Below are positions 36,434 through 45,889 of a stretch of DNA of 64,000 nt, piece after piece (the first letter of the stretch is position 1; every line of letters starts with the position of its first letter). Source of the DNA: JBBIMP01 sp037444305 (lineage in GTDB: Bacteria > Acidobacteriota > UBA6911); contig JBBIMP010000027.1 in the NCBI GenBank assembly GCA_037444305.1, positions 1 to 64,000 on the forward strand, given 5' to 3'. Made by a program: the position numbers and the translations under genes. The notes beneath the pieces were generated by a model. That model did no database searches and was not told where the DNA came from. It saw only the letters and a list, made by a program, of their open reading frames with translations.

Positions 36434-38954
36434 GTTCCGCATGGCCTGGAGGGAAACCCGCTCGTCCTGGAAGCGGTTTCTGTTCATGATCGGGGCGATC
36501 GCGCTCGGCGTCGGGGCGCTGACCGGGATCAAGGGCTTCAGCACGGCCCTGGACGAGGCCATGTCGCGCTCGGCGCGCGACCTGATCGCCTCGGACATTG
36601 CGGTGCGCATGAACTCGGCGCCCAGCGACGAGGAATCCAGCGTTCTGCGTCGCCTTGTGGACCAGGGCGCCACGATGACCCGGGTGACAGAAACCCTCTC
36701 GATGGCCTCCGCGGGGGGGGCGGCCCAGCCGCTGCTCTCGACCGTGAAGGCGGTGGATCCGCTCCATTACCCCTTTTACGGCACGGTGCAGCTGGCGCCG
36801 GCGCGCCCGCTGCGCGAGGCCCTCGGAGACGATACCGCGATTGTCAGCCGGGATCTGTTGATACGCACCGGCTCCGCGGTCGGCCAGGAACTCACCCTGG
36901 GTTCGGCCCGTTTCCGGATCTCGGCCATTTTGGTCAATGAGCCTGACCGCATCGCCTCGGGCGTCGAGTTCGGCCCCCGGATCCTGATCACGCGCGGCGG
37001 CCTGGATAAGAGCGGCCTGATCCAGTTCGGCAGCCGCGCGGCGGAGTCCTTTCTCTACCGTCTCCCGCCCCGGGGCCTCAGCCTGGAAACCGCCCGCTCG
37101 ACTCTGCGGGAGGGGCTGCAGCGGCGCGTGCGCATATCGGATGCGCGCAATCCAAATTCCTCGCTCTCCCGGGGCCTCGAGCGCATGACCAGCTTTCTGA
37201 GCCTCATCGGCCTTTTGGCGCTCCTGGTGGGCGGTCTCGGCGTCGCAATGACCGTGCACACGTACCTGCAGCAGAAGCTGGACAACATCGCGGTCATGAA
37301 ATGCCTCGGCGCCCGGTCGGCCCAGATCATTCGTGTCTACCTCGTGCAGGGCATGGTCCTTGGGATGATCGGCAGCGCGATCGGCGTTGCAGGCGGGTAT
37401 GTCATTCAGTTGCTGTTCCCGCGCCTCCTCGAAGGACTGATCCGGATTCCAACGGAACTGGAGATAGCGCCCGGGGCGGCCCTGCAGGGATTCCTGGCCG
37501 GGATGGTCACGACCACGCTTTTTCTGCTTCCGCCGCTCCTGGCGGTGCGGAAAATCCGGCCCGCCCGGGTGTTCCTGCGGGAAATGCCGGAGACACGCTA
37601 CTCGACCCTCCAGCGGTTGAGAAGAGACCCGCTGCCGCTCATCTCGAGCGCACTCCTGCTGCTGGGCGCCGGCCTGCTCGCCTCATGGCTCGGAGGATCC
37701 TGGAGCCGGGGCTTCGGCTTCCTGGCCGGGTTGGCCGGCGCCATTCTGATCCTGGCGGCCGGCGCAAGGCTCCTGCTGTTCGCCCTGGGCAGGCTTCCCC
37801 GCCCGTCGTCGCTGGCCCTGCGCCACGGGCTCAAAAATCTCAACCGCCCGGGAAACCATGTCACGCCGGTGCTGGTGGCGATCGGTGTGGGGGTGGCCTT
37901 TGTCCTTACCGTCTACCTGATCCAGACCTCCCTGCTCTCCCAACTGGTGCGGGCTGCCCCCGCCGACTACCCCAACCTGTTTCTGATCGGCATCACGGAG
38001 GAGGACAAAGACGAGGTCTGGGATTTCGTGCGCAAGGCGGAGGGCGTGCTGGAGTTTGCCGATCCGATCCCCATGATCCCGGCCAGGCTTCAGACCATAG
38101 ACGGAAGAAGCGCGGACGAAATGGAGCTGGAACCGTCCGGGCGAAGGTATTTCCAGACGGAGTTTATCCTGTCCTGGTCCGAGGACGTTCCGCCCGAAGC
38201 CCGCGTGGTGGAAGGGAGATGGTGGGAAAAACCCTCCCAAGAGCCACTCATCTCGGTCGGTTCCTTCTCCGCGGGAAGGCTCGGCATAGGGGTTGGGAGC
38301 GCCCTGGAATTCACCTCTAGCGGTGTTGCCGTCCGGGGCCGGGTGGCAAACATCCGCGAGATGGATTTCGTGCGCCCGGGGGCGAACAACCAGTTCATCT
38401 TTTCACCCGGCGCACTGAAAGGTCTGCCGGCATCCTACATCGGATCCGTCCGGGTTTCCCCCTCGCAGATGCCCCATCTGCAGAAAGCGCTCTTCGAGAG
38501 GTTTCCCGGCATCACCTCCATCGATGTCGGGGAAGTTCTGGTGAGGGTGCAGAACCTCCTGGACCGCATCGCCGCCATCATCAGGTTCATCGCCTTCTTC
38601 GCCATCCTGGCCGGAGTGATCATCCTCGCCTCCAGCATCGCCGCCACGCGCTACCAGAGGATCCGGGAGACGGTCCTGCTCAAGACGCTGGGGGCGACGC
38701 GTGCCCAGGTGAGCAGGATCCAGGCTGCCGAGTTCCTGATCATCGGGCTGGCGGCGGGAATCATCGGCTGCCTGCTGGCGGCGGCAGCCGCCGACTATCT
38801 GCTGGGTAGCCTCCTCGACACGGAATTCGAATTCCGCTGGCGCCCGATCCTCGCGGGCACGCTGGCCGCCGCAGCTCTCGTGGTGGCGACCGGCTGGACC
38901 ACCAGCCGGGGCGTGCTCAGGCACCGCCCGCTGGAAGTGCTGCGGGAAAATTGA
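36423..38954 (+). CDS. ybbP: Large FtsX-type ABC permease (YbbP-like)
   Basis: 843 residues, matching the roughly 800-residue YbbP form with two FtsX domains. The N-terminal helix (FLFMIGAIALGVGAL) is followed by a periplasmic domain. The first FtsX block is near 255-370 (FLSLIGLLALLVGGLGVAM), a middle segment has paired helices near 400-440, and the second FtsX block is near 715-835 (FFAILAGVIILASSIAATRYQRI). Such complexes drive mechanical movement of lipids or lipoproteins across the envelope rather than ordinary transport. The start GTG overlaps the ATPase gene. Confidence 0.88.
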   Translation: MRIEFRMAWRETRSSWKRFLFMIGAIALGVGALTGIKGFSTALDEAMSRSARDLIASDIAVRMNSAPSDEESSVLRRLVDQGATMTRVTETLSMASAGGAAQPLLSTVKAVDPLHYPFYGTVQLAPARPLREALGDDTAIVSRDLLIRTGSAVGQELTLGSARFRISAILVNEPDRIASGVEFGPRILITRGGLDKSGLIQFGSRAAESFLYRLPPRGLSLETARSTLREGLQRRVRISDARNPNSSLSRGLERMTSFLSLIGLLALLVGGLGVAMTVHTYLQQKLDNIAVMKCLGARSAQIIRVYLVQGMVLGMIGSAIGVAGGYVIQLLFPRLLEGLIRIPTELEIAPGAALQGFLAGMVTTTLFLLPPLLAVRKIRPARVFLREMPETRYSTLQRLRRDPLPLISSALLLLGAGLLASWLGGSWSRGFGFLAGLAGAILILAAGARLLLFALGRLPRPSSLALRHGLKNLNRPGNHVTPVLVAIGVGVAFVLTVYLIQTSLLSQLVRAAPADYPNLFLIGITEEDKDEVWDFVRKAEGVLEFADPIPMIPARLQTIDGRSADEMELEPSGRRYFQTEFILSWSEDVPPEARVVEGRWWEKPSQEPLISVGSFSAGRLGIGVGSALEFTSSGVAVRGRVANIREMDFVRPGANNQFIFSPGALKGLPASYIGSVRVSPSQMPHLQKALFERFPGITSIDVGEVLVRVQNLLDRIAAIIRFIAFFAILAGVIILASSIAATRYQRIRETVLLKTLGATRAQVSRIQAAEFLIIGLAAGIIGCLLAAAAADYLLGSLLDTEFEFRWRPILAGTLAAAALVVATGWTTSRGVLRHRPLEVLREN

Positions 38955-39018
38955 GGGCAGGGATACCTGCTTTCACCACAAAGGCGGACTCCCATCAGGC
39001 GCGTCCGGCAGGGCGAGG

Positions 39019-40023
39019 CTAGGCGCTGGATTTGAAGGAGAAAAATCCGCTCACGTTCTCCCACAGCAGCTGCGGAAAGTTTTTGTCCAGGTATGAGCGG
39101 ATGGAGACGTAGCACTCGTCGCAGGTGTTGGTCTGCGTGAATTCGCGGACCATGCGCGCCTGGTCGTGAAGCGGGTATCGCTTGAACTGCATGGAGCAGG
39201 GCTGGAGCGAACCGTCGCAGGTCACCACCAAAAAGCGCAGGCCGGCTTTGCATCCCGGCATACCGCCGTGCTCGAAATACTTCCTCGTCGCATCCATGGT
39301 TGTCGGAGCGTTGACCACCCAGTTCGTACCGTCGCGCCGGGTTTCTACAATATCCAGTTCGCGGTTCAGGATCCGGAGCTGCTCTTTCGTGTTGAGGAAA
39401 TAGTCCCGGCAACCCGTCCGCCGGGCGGAGTAGGCGCTGTAGCAGATGTTCACGCCCCATTCCCTGGCCTTGTCGGCGGCGGCGTTGATCTCGCCCAGGT
39501 TCTCGGAGGTGATGCAAGCGTTGAGCACGATGTCATCGTGTCCCAGTTTGGCCAGCCTGGGGATGATCCGGCTGAGGCGATCGTACAGGCCCGGCAGGCC
39601 GCGGAAATCGTCATGCCGTTCGTCGGGAAAGTCCAGGCTGACCGAAAATTGGTCGATCCCCGCCGCCCGGAGATCCAGGTACCGCTCTTCGGTCATCTCG
39701 GACCAGTTGGATACCAGGATGGTGTAGGGGATCCCGCTTCCGTTCTTGATGTTGCGGACGATCTCGACGATGTCTTCGCGTATCAGCGGCTCGCCCCCCG
39801 AGACCTGCACGACGCACGGGCGAAGGACTTCCATGTAGCGCCGGTAGTCTGCCGGGGCGAGGTTGCGCGAGTCGTCCTTCGGACCGCCGTGATCGCAGTG
39901 CCTGCAATAGCAGGTGCAGGAGTCGGTGACTTCGAAGGAAACCACGATCGGGCGTTCCACGAGCCAGTTCAGCGATCCTCTGCCGATGATCCGCAACGAT
40001 TCCACCAGTGGAACTTTCCGCAT
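39019..40023 (-). CDS. Radical SAM protein with C-terminal cysteine cluster (SPASM-like)
   Basis: 334 residues. The radical SAM motif reads CTCYCRHC, giving CX3CX2C. It is followed by the SAM-binding GGEP (VSGGEPLIREDI). The C-terminal part has Cys residues (GCKAGLRFL, TCDGSLQPC, CDECYVS) that could hold a second iron-sulfur cluster, as in SPASM proteins. Such enzymes modify peptides or heme, but no precursor peptide or heme gene is adjacent. The substrate is unknown. It is convergent with ybbP and sits upstream of a tRNA-Asn on the other strand. Confidence 0.85.
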   Translation of the reverse strand: MRKVPLVESLRIIGRGSLNWLVERPIVVSFEVTDSCTCYCRHCDHGGPKDDSRNLAPADYRRYMEVLRPCVVQVSGGEPLIREDIVEIVRNIKNGSGIPYTILVSNWSEMTEERYLDLRAAGIDQFSVSLDFPDERHDDFRGLPGLYDRLSRIIPRLAKLGHDDIVLNACITSENLGEINAAADKAREWGVNICYSAYSARRTGCRDYFLNTKEQLRILNRELDIVETRRDGTNWVVNAPTTMDATRKYFEHGGMPGCKAGLRFLVVTCDGSLQPCSMQFKRYPLHDQARMVREFTQTNTCDECYVSIRSYLDKNFPQLLWENVSGFFSFKSSA

Positions 40024-40132
40024 CCTCCCTGTCCTTTCTCTCTCACCGGAACCTGATAAGCGGGTGATGTTATCAGAAGCCCTTGCCGGGATGCAAGGCG
40101 CTGGATTTTCCTGGGCAGCGCCGATCGGCGGA

Positions 40133-40161
40133 TTGACATCCTGGGGATATGCCTGTATTTT
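40133..40161 (+). promoter_or_regulatory. Strong sigma-70 promoter of tRNA-Asn
   Basis: TTGACA (40133-40138), a perfect -35, is followed by a 17-base spacer and TATTTT (40156-40161). The predicted transcript starts near 40168, about 19 bases before the tRNA. This is the best promoter in the window. Confidence 0.85.
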
Positions 40162-40186
40162 AACGCCTGTTCGTTGGCGCCCTTGC

Positions 40187-40262
<76 letters not shown>

Positions 40263-40298
40263 AACTTCCCCGCCCGGCGGCGCATTCCCTAGACCATT

Positions 40299-40478
40299 TC
40301 AGAGCAAGGCCCCGCAGTGCTTGCAGTGCCTGGCGTCCGTGTCGTGCCCTTCCGCCAGGCAGTCGGCGCAGGACCCGGGCTTCCCCTAGGTAGGTGGCCA
40401 GCTTCATGATACGGAAGACCCTCAGCAGACGCAGCGCGCGGATGACCAGCAGCGAGTGCGTCCCAGTGATTACGAGGC
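40299..40478 (-). pseudogene. Relic of a voltage-gated ion channel (S4 helix plus C-terminal zinc ribbon)
   Basis: Reading the minus strand, SLLVIRALRLLRVFRIMKLA is a voltage-sensor S4 helix with regularly spaced Arg. It is followed by YLGEAR. About 40 bases later, in a +1 frame, CADCLAEGHDTDARHCKHCGALL and a stop form the C-terminal zinc ribbon seen at the end of related prokaryotic channels. Helices S1-S3, S5, pore and S6 are absent. The 5' end abuts the stop of the Ig-like gene (40470). It is an out-of-frame internal deletion remnant. Confidence 0.7.
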
Positions 40479-40874
40479 TAAAGAAAAGACATAGGTGTCA
40501 AGGACATTTCCTTCGGAATCTCTCAAAAACTGGGAGCCGGGGGGATTGAGCGTGACCGTTATCGTGGAACCGCTGGAGAGAAACTGAGGCTCGGATCCCC
40601 GGGTGACCGTCATCGTCCTGCCGTCCGCGGACCACTGGCAAGAACTGCCCGGACCTCCTGCGCCCAGCCAATTGGAGGTGGAGGAGCCGCAACCCCCGAC
40701 CATCGGTTTGCTGAAGGTGACGGAGAAAGAGCGGATGGATGCAGGTACATCTTTTGCGCCGTTAGCGGGATTAGTCGAGACGACCGTCGGCTTGGTCTGG
40801 GCTGTGCCGTCGAGTGCAGGAAAAACGAGGGATGCAGCAATACAGATGCGATACAGAAAAGCAAGGCGAATCAT
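40470..40874 (-). CDS. Small secreted Ig-like (Big_5/SbsA-type) protein
   Basis: 134 residues with a signal peptide (MIRLAFLYRICIAASLVFPALDGTA). One Ig-like domain of the Big_5 type follows: PTVVSTNPANGAKDVPAS, VTFSKPMVGG and the closing strands near GNVLDTYVFSL. Such domains normally occur in long surface proteins as adhesive or spacer units; a single free unit of this size is unusual. AGGAGG lies 8 bases upstream of the ATG. It appears intact inside the decay zone. Confidence 0.75.
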   Translation of the reverse strand: MIRLAFLYRICIAASLVFPALDGTAQTKPTVVSTNPANGAKDVPASIRSFSVTFSKPMVGGCGSSTSNWLGAGGPGSSCQWSADGRTMTVTRGSEPQFLSSGSTITVTLNPPGSQFLRDSEGNVLDTYVFSLAS

Positions 40875-41179
40875 GGAGGATACCTCCTATCTCTCAGGAT
40901 CAGAAGCATGCGGATTGCCCATTTATACGCCTGCCTGTGGGCTTGCTCAAGAGCCCGATTGCAGCGGGTGCCATACCGGTCCAAAGGTGACATCTCGTCG
41001 CACCGGGTTTGCCTGCATTATTCGGAGGTATCGTGCACAGGCGAACCCGGAAATCGAGGCCCTGCCGGAACCGGTTCACCAAAGCAGGCTTCCGGGCTGC
41101 AGGATGACGCGGACCGGGACTTTGCCGCCATTCTTTTCAGGTGCCGACTGTCGCCTGCCCTTCCGTTTGGAGGGGACCG
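40875..41179. other. Non-coding stretch in the decay zone
   Basis: No frame here looks like protein on either strand. A short palindrome GGAACCGGTTC occurs near 41076. Possibly degraded coding sequence that can no longer be recognised. Confidence 0.4.
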
Positions 41180-41640
41180 TCAGATGCCCGCAGCCAGGTA
41201 GCGGCGGAGCGCGGCAAGCGTTCGTTCCACTTCGGCTATGGAATTGTAGATGTGGGGCGAAAACCGCAAACCGCCCCGGTCGGCGCCGGCGCGGACTGCA
41301 CAGGCGATCCGGTCCCGCTCATAGAGAGCCTGCGCAAGTTTTGCGGGGTCGAGATCCCCCGGTTTGAATGCGACGACCGCAACGGAGCGTCCGCGTGCAG
41401 TGTGAGTCCACAGTTCGAGCCCGCTTATCTCCTTCAATCCCTCCATCAGGGCAACGCCCAGTTCGCGAGCGCGTTTCTCGACCGCGTCCTTGCCGATGCC
41501 GGCAAGAAAATCGATCGCGGCGCCGAAACCCTGGATGGCCGCGTCGTCGCGCTGTCCCAGAGCCTCGAAGACCGCAGCTAATTTGGTGGCACCGGGGTAG
41601 ACGCTGTGCAGGCAGTCTTCTCTGCGCCGGAGTATAGCAG
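41180..41640 (-). pseudogene. C-terminal fragment of a class V aminotransferase
   Basis: About 150 residues match the C-terminal half of class V (cysteine-desulfurase-like/isopenicillin-N-epimerase-like) aminotransferases: FEALGQRDDAAIQGFGAAIDF, then the small-domain strands and the closing FSPHIYNSIAEVERTLAAL. The entire N-terminal half, including the PLP-binding lysine, is missing. The sequence upstream of about 41600 is not family-like. A truncated product could not be an active PLP enzyme. Confidence 0.8.
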
Positions 41641-41682
41641 GCGATGGGCGGCGTTCAGTTGGAAGTGTGAATAACCGAACCG

Positions 41683-42561
41683 GTGCACATGCCGGCCTGG
41701 GGCAGCGAAACGCTTCACACAAGGCCAAATGTCTGGATGGCGAAATCCTGGTTTGGAGTTCGGCCTTCCGACAGACTCTTTCTCATATGGGGCATAGGCC
41801 AGTTCACCGACTGCGGTCTACGCGGGCAGTACAAGATGCTAATGCGAAAAAGCCGAGATTGGCTGCTGGGGTACCGCCGATTCCCCGCCTACCTGCTCGG
41901 GGAAGATATTCTTCGGGAAATCGGCCAGTCGTTGCTCGAGTTTCGGCCGCACTACCTCTCCGCCTACAGTGCAGCACTGGTGCGTTTTGCCCTCGCCAAC
42001 GAAGACCTGTCACCTGCTTTTCACCGGCGGCGGCTTAAAGTGGTCGCGGGAGCGTCAGAGGCCTTCCCGCGAGAGAACAGCCGCGATCTGCTCCTCAGGA
42101 TTTTCGGCGCGCCGGTGGCCATGGAATACGGGATGAATGAAACCGACCTGCTCGCCCACACCGGTCCGGGGGGCGGCTTCCGAGTATTCTGGGAGAGCTA
42201 TTTTTTCGAGGCCGTCGAACCCGGGGCCGCCGGCGGCAGGAAGCTGCGGGTGACGTGCCTTTTCCCCCGCTGTTTTCCCCTGATAAGGTATGAAACCGGC
42301 GATGAAATCGATCTCGCGCCCGGAGACCGGGGCCTGGGGGTGGCGGAATTCCCCCGCCTCCGGGGTCGCTCTGCGGACATCGTGACGTTGGCCGACGGCA
42401 CCATCCTCAATTGCCACGGTTTCGATGTTGCCATACGTGCCTGCCCGGAGATCACCGGGTTCCAGACGGTTTACAGCGAAGGCAGCCTCTCGCTCGACTA
42501 CCTTTCCGGGAGCCCTCCACCATCGCTTCCCGCGTCTCCTTTCCGACCTGATACGCTATGA
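41683..42561 (+). pseudogene. PaaK/CapK-like adenylating enzyme, truncated at both ends
   Basis: About 290 residues match the middle and C-terminal part of the phenylacetate-CoA ligase-like (CapK/F390 synthetase-like) family. Visible motifs are RPHYLSAYSAALVRFAL, VAGASEAFPRENSRDLL, the AMP-site-like AMEYGMNETDLLA, and PLIRYETGDEIDL. The family is usually 400-450 residues; roughly 100-150 N-terminal residues, including the Ser/Gly-rich ATP loop, are absent. The C terminus ends in unrelated residues (SPPPSLPASPFRPDTL). Either GTG at 41683 or ATG at 41689 could start the frame, but function is unlikely. Confidence 0.72.
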
Positions 42562-42622
42562 GCCCGGCGACGAGGTTGAACTTGCGACGGGGGACGATGG
42601 GATAGGGGTCTCAGCATCATAG
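42515..42622 (+). pseudogene. Second PaaK-like C-terminal fragment, out of frame
   Basis: In the +1 frame relative to the preceding relic, HRFPRLLSDLIRYEPGDEVEL followed by ATGDDGIGV and a stop repeats the PLIRYETGDEIDL/APGDRGLGV region found 260 bases earlier. About two residues in three agree. It looks like the tail of a second paralogue joined to the first by deletion. Confidence 0.6.
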
Positions 42623-42662
42623 GCACGAAGGGCTTCTCCGGCGCCGGCGGGCAAAGAGGCGG

Positions 42663-44957
42663 CTAAAACCGAAGCAGGCGCGTGATCTTGAAGGCCAGCG
42701 TACGGTCGATCACGCGCGGAAAGCCGACGCCCTCGGTATCCCGGCCGTCGCTGTAGACGATGAAAAAGTCGCTGCCGGGCTTGTACTCCCAGCGGAAGCG
42801 CAGGTTGGTGACAAAGGCGTTCGCGCCCGAACTGTACTGGATCAGCGAGCCGATGAGCATCCGGGGCGAGAGCGCCAGATTGACGCGCGCGCTGACCAGC
42901 TGCAGCGTGAAGTCTCCCCACGGGAGCCGGACCCGGTTGATCGAGATTCCCGGCTCCACGGCCAGCCGGTGGCTCAGTTCCACCCTGCCCCGATAGCCGG
43001 CGGTCGCTCGCGTGCCGTCATAGAATCCGCCGTACTCGAACGACAGGTTGCCGGACAGCCACCTCTGGGGCCCGAGATTGTAGCTCGTGGACACGTTCTG
43101 AAAGCCGTAACCGCCTGCCGGAATGACCACGTCATCGGTGATATCGAAGCCTTCCCGCAGGAACTCGTAGCTGCGGGTGTAGTCGAAGTTCCAGCGGTCC
43201 CCGTTCTCGAGCTCTATGCTGGTTTCAAGCTGCGCCTGCCGGGATTCGAGCCTGCCGTCCCCTCCGGCAATGTACTCGAGGCTCGCTTCCCAGCTCACCT
43301 TCCGGATCCACTCGATCGAGCGCGGCCGCGGACTATACCGCACCTGGCCGAATTCGCGGCGGAAATTCCCCCGCCGCAGGAAGCCGATTCCAGGATTGAA
43401 GTCCTCTCCCAGGTGGAGATGGTCCAGCTGCAGCCCGTAGAGGTCGTGCGCGTAATCCAGCGCGGCACGGTAGCTCGTCGCGTCGCCGGGCCGGTCGGGC
43501 GTCCAGCTCCTCGCATAGAACGCGTCGATGTTGAGGTTTTCATGAAAGGAGAAAGCCGCATCCAGCCCGGCGACCTGGTTGGAGCCGGTGCCTCCGGATG
43601 CGGGCGAACGGTTCGTCAGAATGAACCCGACGGTGCTGCGGTTGAAGACGTCCCTTTTCAGCCGAAAGACCGAGTAATTGGTCCCCAATGCGTCCACGGA
43701 TGGCTCATCCGCGGTCTGGATGTTGAGCGCCCCGATGGTGTAGCTTCCGGCCCTCCCTGTGAGGCGGCCGCCGGCCCGGATCGGCACGCTCTTGCCCTCC
43801 TTCAGACCGATCCGGCGGCTGAAGAAGACCACGGGGGTCAGGCTGGGGGGCCCCCAACCAGGCCCGCCGCGGCCCCGCCCTCCTGCCCCTCCGAACGCGA
43901 ATATTCCCTGCCCCTCGAGAAAGAACTCCCGCTTTTCCGGAAAGAAGAGGCTGAACCTTGTCAGATTGACCTGCTGCTCGTCGTCCTCCACCTGCGCAAA
44001 ATCGGTGTTCACCGTGAAATCTGCGGTCAATCCCCGCGTAATCCCGTACTTGAGATCGAAGCCTGCGTCGCCATCCACTTTGTTCGAAAGCGGCGGTTCG
44101 GCTTCGCGGTTCGTCGTCATGGTCGCGATGGCAAACGGTTTGATTTCGAGGTTCCGGCCCGCCTCGGGAACCTCCAGGCCGACCAGCGTTGCGCTGGAAG
44201 AGACCTTCTGGATGCCTCGCCCGCCGAATGAGGCCGGAATCCTGGTGAGATAGGAAAACTCGTTCTTGGAGCGTACCACCCGGCGGAAGTTGATTCCCCA
44301 GACCTGGTTTGCGCCCGGTCCGTAGCGCAGCGACTTGAACGGTATGACTATCTCGACCGTCCAGCCGGAATCGAAGATCTGCGTTCGCGCATCCCAGACC
44401 GTGTTCCAGTCCCGGTTGTTGTCGCGCTCGGCGGTAATATACCCGTCGGAAAGGCCTCCCACGGGGTTCGTGTAGAAGAGGAACGCGTTGCGCCGGTCGT
44501 AAAACGTATCCAGCGTCACCGCAAAATTGTCGTTCAGAAATATGTTGAAGCTGTCCCGGCGCAGCTCGCTTGCCACCATCTCTCCCGGGTTGCTGTCCCA
44601 GCACCGCGCACTCACATAAATATTTCCGCTGTCGAAAAAAATCCAGGCTTCGGTTCTCTCCGTGGCGGGAGCGCCCTCGGCCGGCTCCTGCTGAATGAAA
44701 TCGCCGATTGGCAGGATTGAGCTATAGACACTCTCATCGAGCCGTCCGTCGATGCTGAGGGCCTCGTCGATCCTCGTCGCGCGCACGCTGGTCCTGCCCA
44801 TCGCATCCCTGGCGACCGTCGCGGGGGGTGTGGGAATCAGCAGGCCGTTCGGGTGGTGTGAAGGCGCCACTGCAGGCCGGCCGCCCTGGGCGAACAACGA
44901 ACCGGCGGCCAGCGCACAACCGGCGTATAAAAACAAAATTCCGAGTAGCGGTTTCAT
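42663..44957 (-). CDS. DUF5916 outer-membrane protein with CBM9-like N-terminal domain
   Basis: 764 residues. A signal peptide (MKPLLGILFLYAGCALAAG) is followed by a carbohydrate-binding-9-like domain (residues 60-230: IDEALSIDGRLDESVY, then WTVEIVIPFKSLRYG). A DUF5916 beta-barrel comes next (240-764), with the family hallmark FFPEKREFFLEGQGIFAF. The C terminus ends in aromatic F (KITRLLRF), the outer-membrane insertion signal. Family function is unknown; a role in binding or importing glycans or peptides at the surface is suggested by the CBM9-like domain. ATG at 44957 begins the signal peptide; a TTG at 44969 is an alternative. Confidence 0.85.
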   Translation of the reverse strand: MKPLLGILFLYAGCALAAGSLFAQGGRPAVAPSHHPNGLLIPTPPATVARDAMGRTSVRATRIDEALSIDGRLDESVYSSILPIGDFIQQEPAEGAPATERTEAWIFFDSGNIYVSARCWDSNPGEMVASELRRDSFNIFLNDNFAVTLDTFYDRRNAFLFYTNPVGGLSDGYITAERDNNRDWNTVWDARTQIFDSGWTVEIVIPFKSLRYGPGANQVWGINFRRVVRSKNEFSYLTRIPASFGGRGIQKVSSSATLVGLEVPEAGRNLEIKPFAIATMTTNREAEPPLSNKVDGDAGFDLKYGITRGLTADFTVNTDFAQVEDDEQQVNLTRFSLFFPEKREFFLEGQGIFAFGGAGGRGRGGPGWGPPSLTPVVFFSRRIGLKEGKSVPIRAGGRLTGRAGSYTIGALNIQTADEPSVDALGTNYSVFRLKRDVFNRSTVGFILTNRSPASGGTGSNQVAGLDAAFSFHENLNIDAFYARSWTPDRPGDATSYRAALDYAHDLYGLQLDHLHLGEDFNPGIGFLRRGNFRREFGQVRYSPRPRSIEWIRKVSWEASLEYIAGGDGRLESRQAQLETSIELENGDRWNFDYTRSYEFLREGFDITDDVVIPAGGYGFQNVSTSYNLGPQRWLSGNLSFEYGGFYDGTRATAGYRGRVELSHRLAVEPGISINRVRLPWGDFTLQLVSARVNLALSPRMLIGSLIQYSSGANAFVTNLRFRWEYKPGSDFFIVYSDGRDTEGVGFPRVIDRTLAFKITRLLRF

Positions 44958-45382
44958 TTTATAGGTCAAGCAAATGCCCCCAGAGAGGAGGCTTATGTTA
45001 CAGGATTCTCATGCGAATGCAACCAGCCTTCGAGCGGCTTTTTGCCCGGCACGAAAACCGGCCACAGCCGGAGCCGCCCTCACCGCCTGGGGCACCTCCC
45101 CTTGACATGCCGCGAACCGCCTGCTTACGTTCCATGATAGACCCACAGCGCAGCGATGCTGCGATTGAGGAGCGTGTTTTTAAAGATGCGCCGCAAACGG
45201 AACCGCGAATGCCACTGAGCGGCCAACAAACCCAGTCAGGTGAAGCGGCCCGTCGCTGCCGCTCCCGGCTCCATTGACTCCCGGCCGGCAAGCATGACTT
45301 GCGGAGATCGCAACCCAAGGCCGTTTTCGTGGAGTTTTCCTCGCACGTGGGAGGGGTTTCGCGGATAGGTGGTGCAGCATTG
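44958..45382. other. Intergenic stretch without recognisable gene
   Basis: 425 bases between the DUF5916 gene and the next relic. Frames here are short and not protein-like. It should contain the promoter of the DUF5916 gene near its left end, but no consensus is clear. Confidence 0.4.
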
Positions 45383-45889
45383 TCAAAAGAGCCGCTCAGA
45401 GGGGAGGTACATGATCAGAATCAGGAGGATCAATGATTCGAGATCCCTCAGCCTGTCGTCGACGTGCGAGATGATCTGCGAATAGACATCCTCGTCGAGC
45501 GTGCGGATCCGCTCCTTCTCCGCGGAGAGCCTCGCGACGGCCCGCTCGATCGCGCCCACGGCAAGTTCCCGTGACCGTTCTATGTGCGGCTCGCCCGGCT
45601 GTCCATCCTCGAGCCGTTCGAGCTGTTCCAGCGAAGCCTTGAGATTGAAGCTCACGAACTGATAGACCTCGGTCACCGAGTCGATGGTCCCGTCCACCCG
45701 TTCCAGCATCATGCGGTCGGCATCCGCAAGCCGGCCCGCCAGGTGATATCGCGCCAATTTGCGCACCGGCACAACCCGCTTCAAGCCGGACCCGGTGGCG
45801 AAAATTCGCCCCTTGTGGAGTACCCGCTTGAACGCCTTTCCAGTCCTGACGTACGCCGAGCCGGTCCCTGAGATCCAGGGCGCAGAGGT
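45383..45889 (-). pseudogene. Downstream part of an interrupted frame, unknown helical protein
   Basis: The stretch from 45889 to 45383 is open and in the same frame as the antiporter-like fragment, separated from it only by the TGA at 45890-45892. A TTG at 45784 could start a 133-residue product (LKRVVPVRKLARYHLAG). The sequence is helical and charged (ERVDGTIDSVTEVYQFVSF, AIERAVARLSAEKERI) and ends in a hydrophobic segment (LESLILLILIMYLP). I do not recognise the family. It may be the C-terminal domain of a transporter or an independent small protein. Confidence 0.5.
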
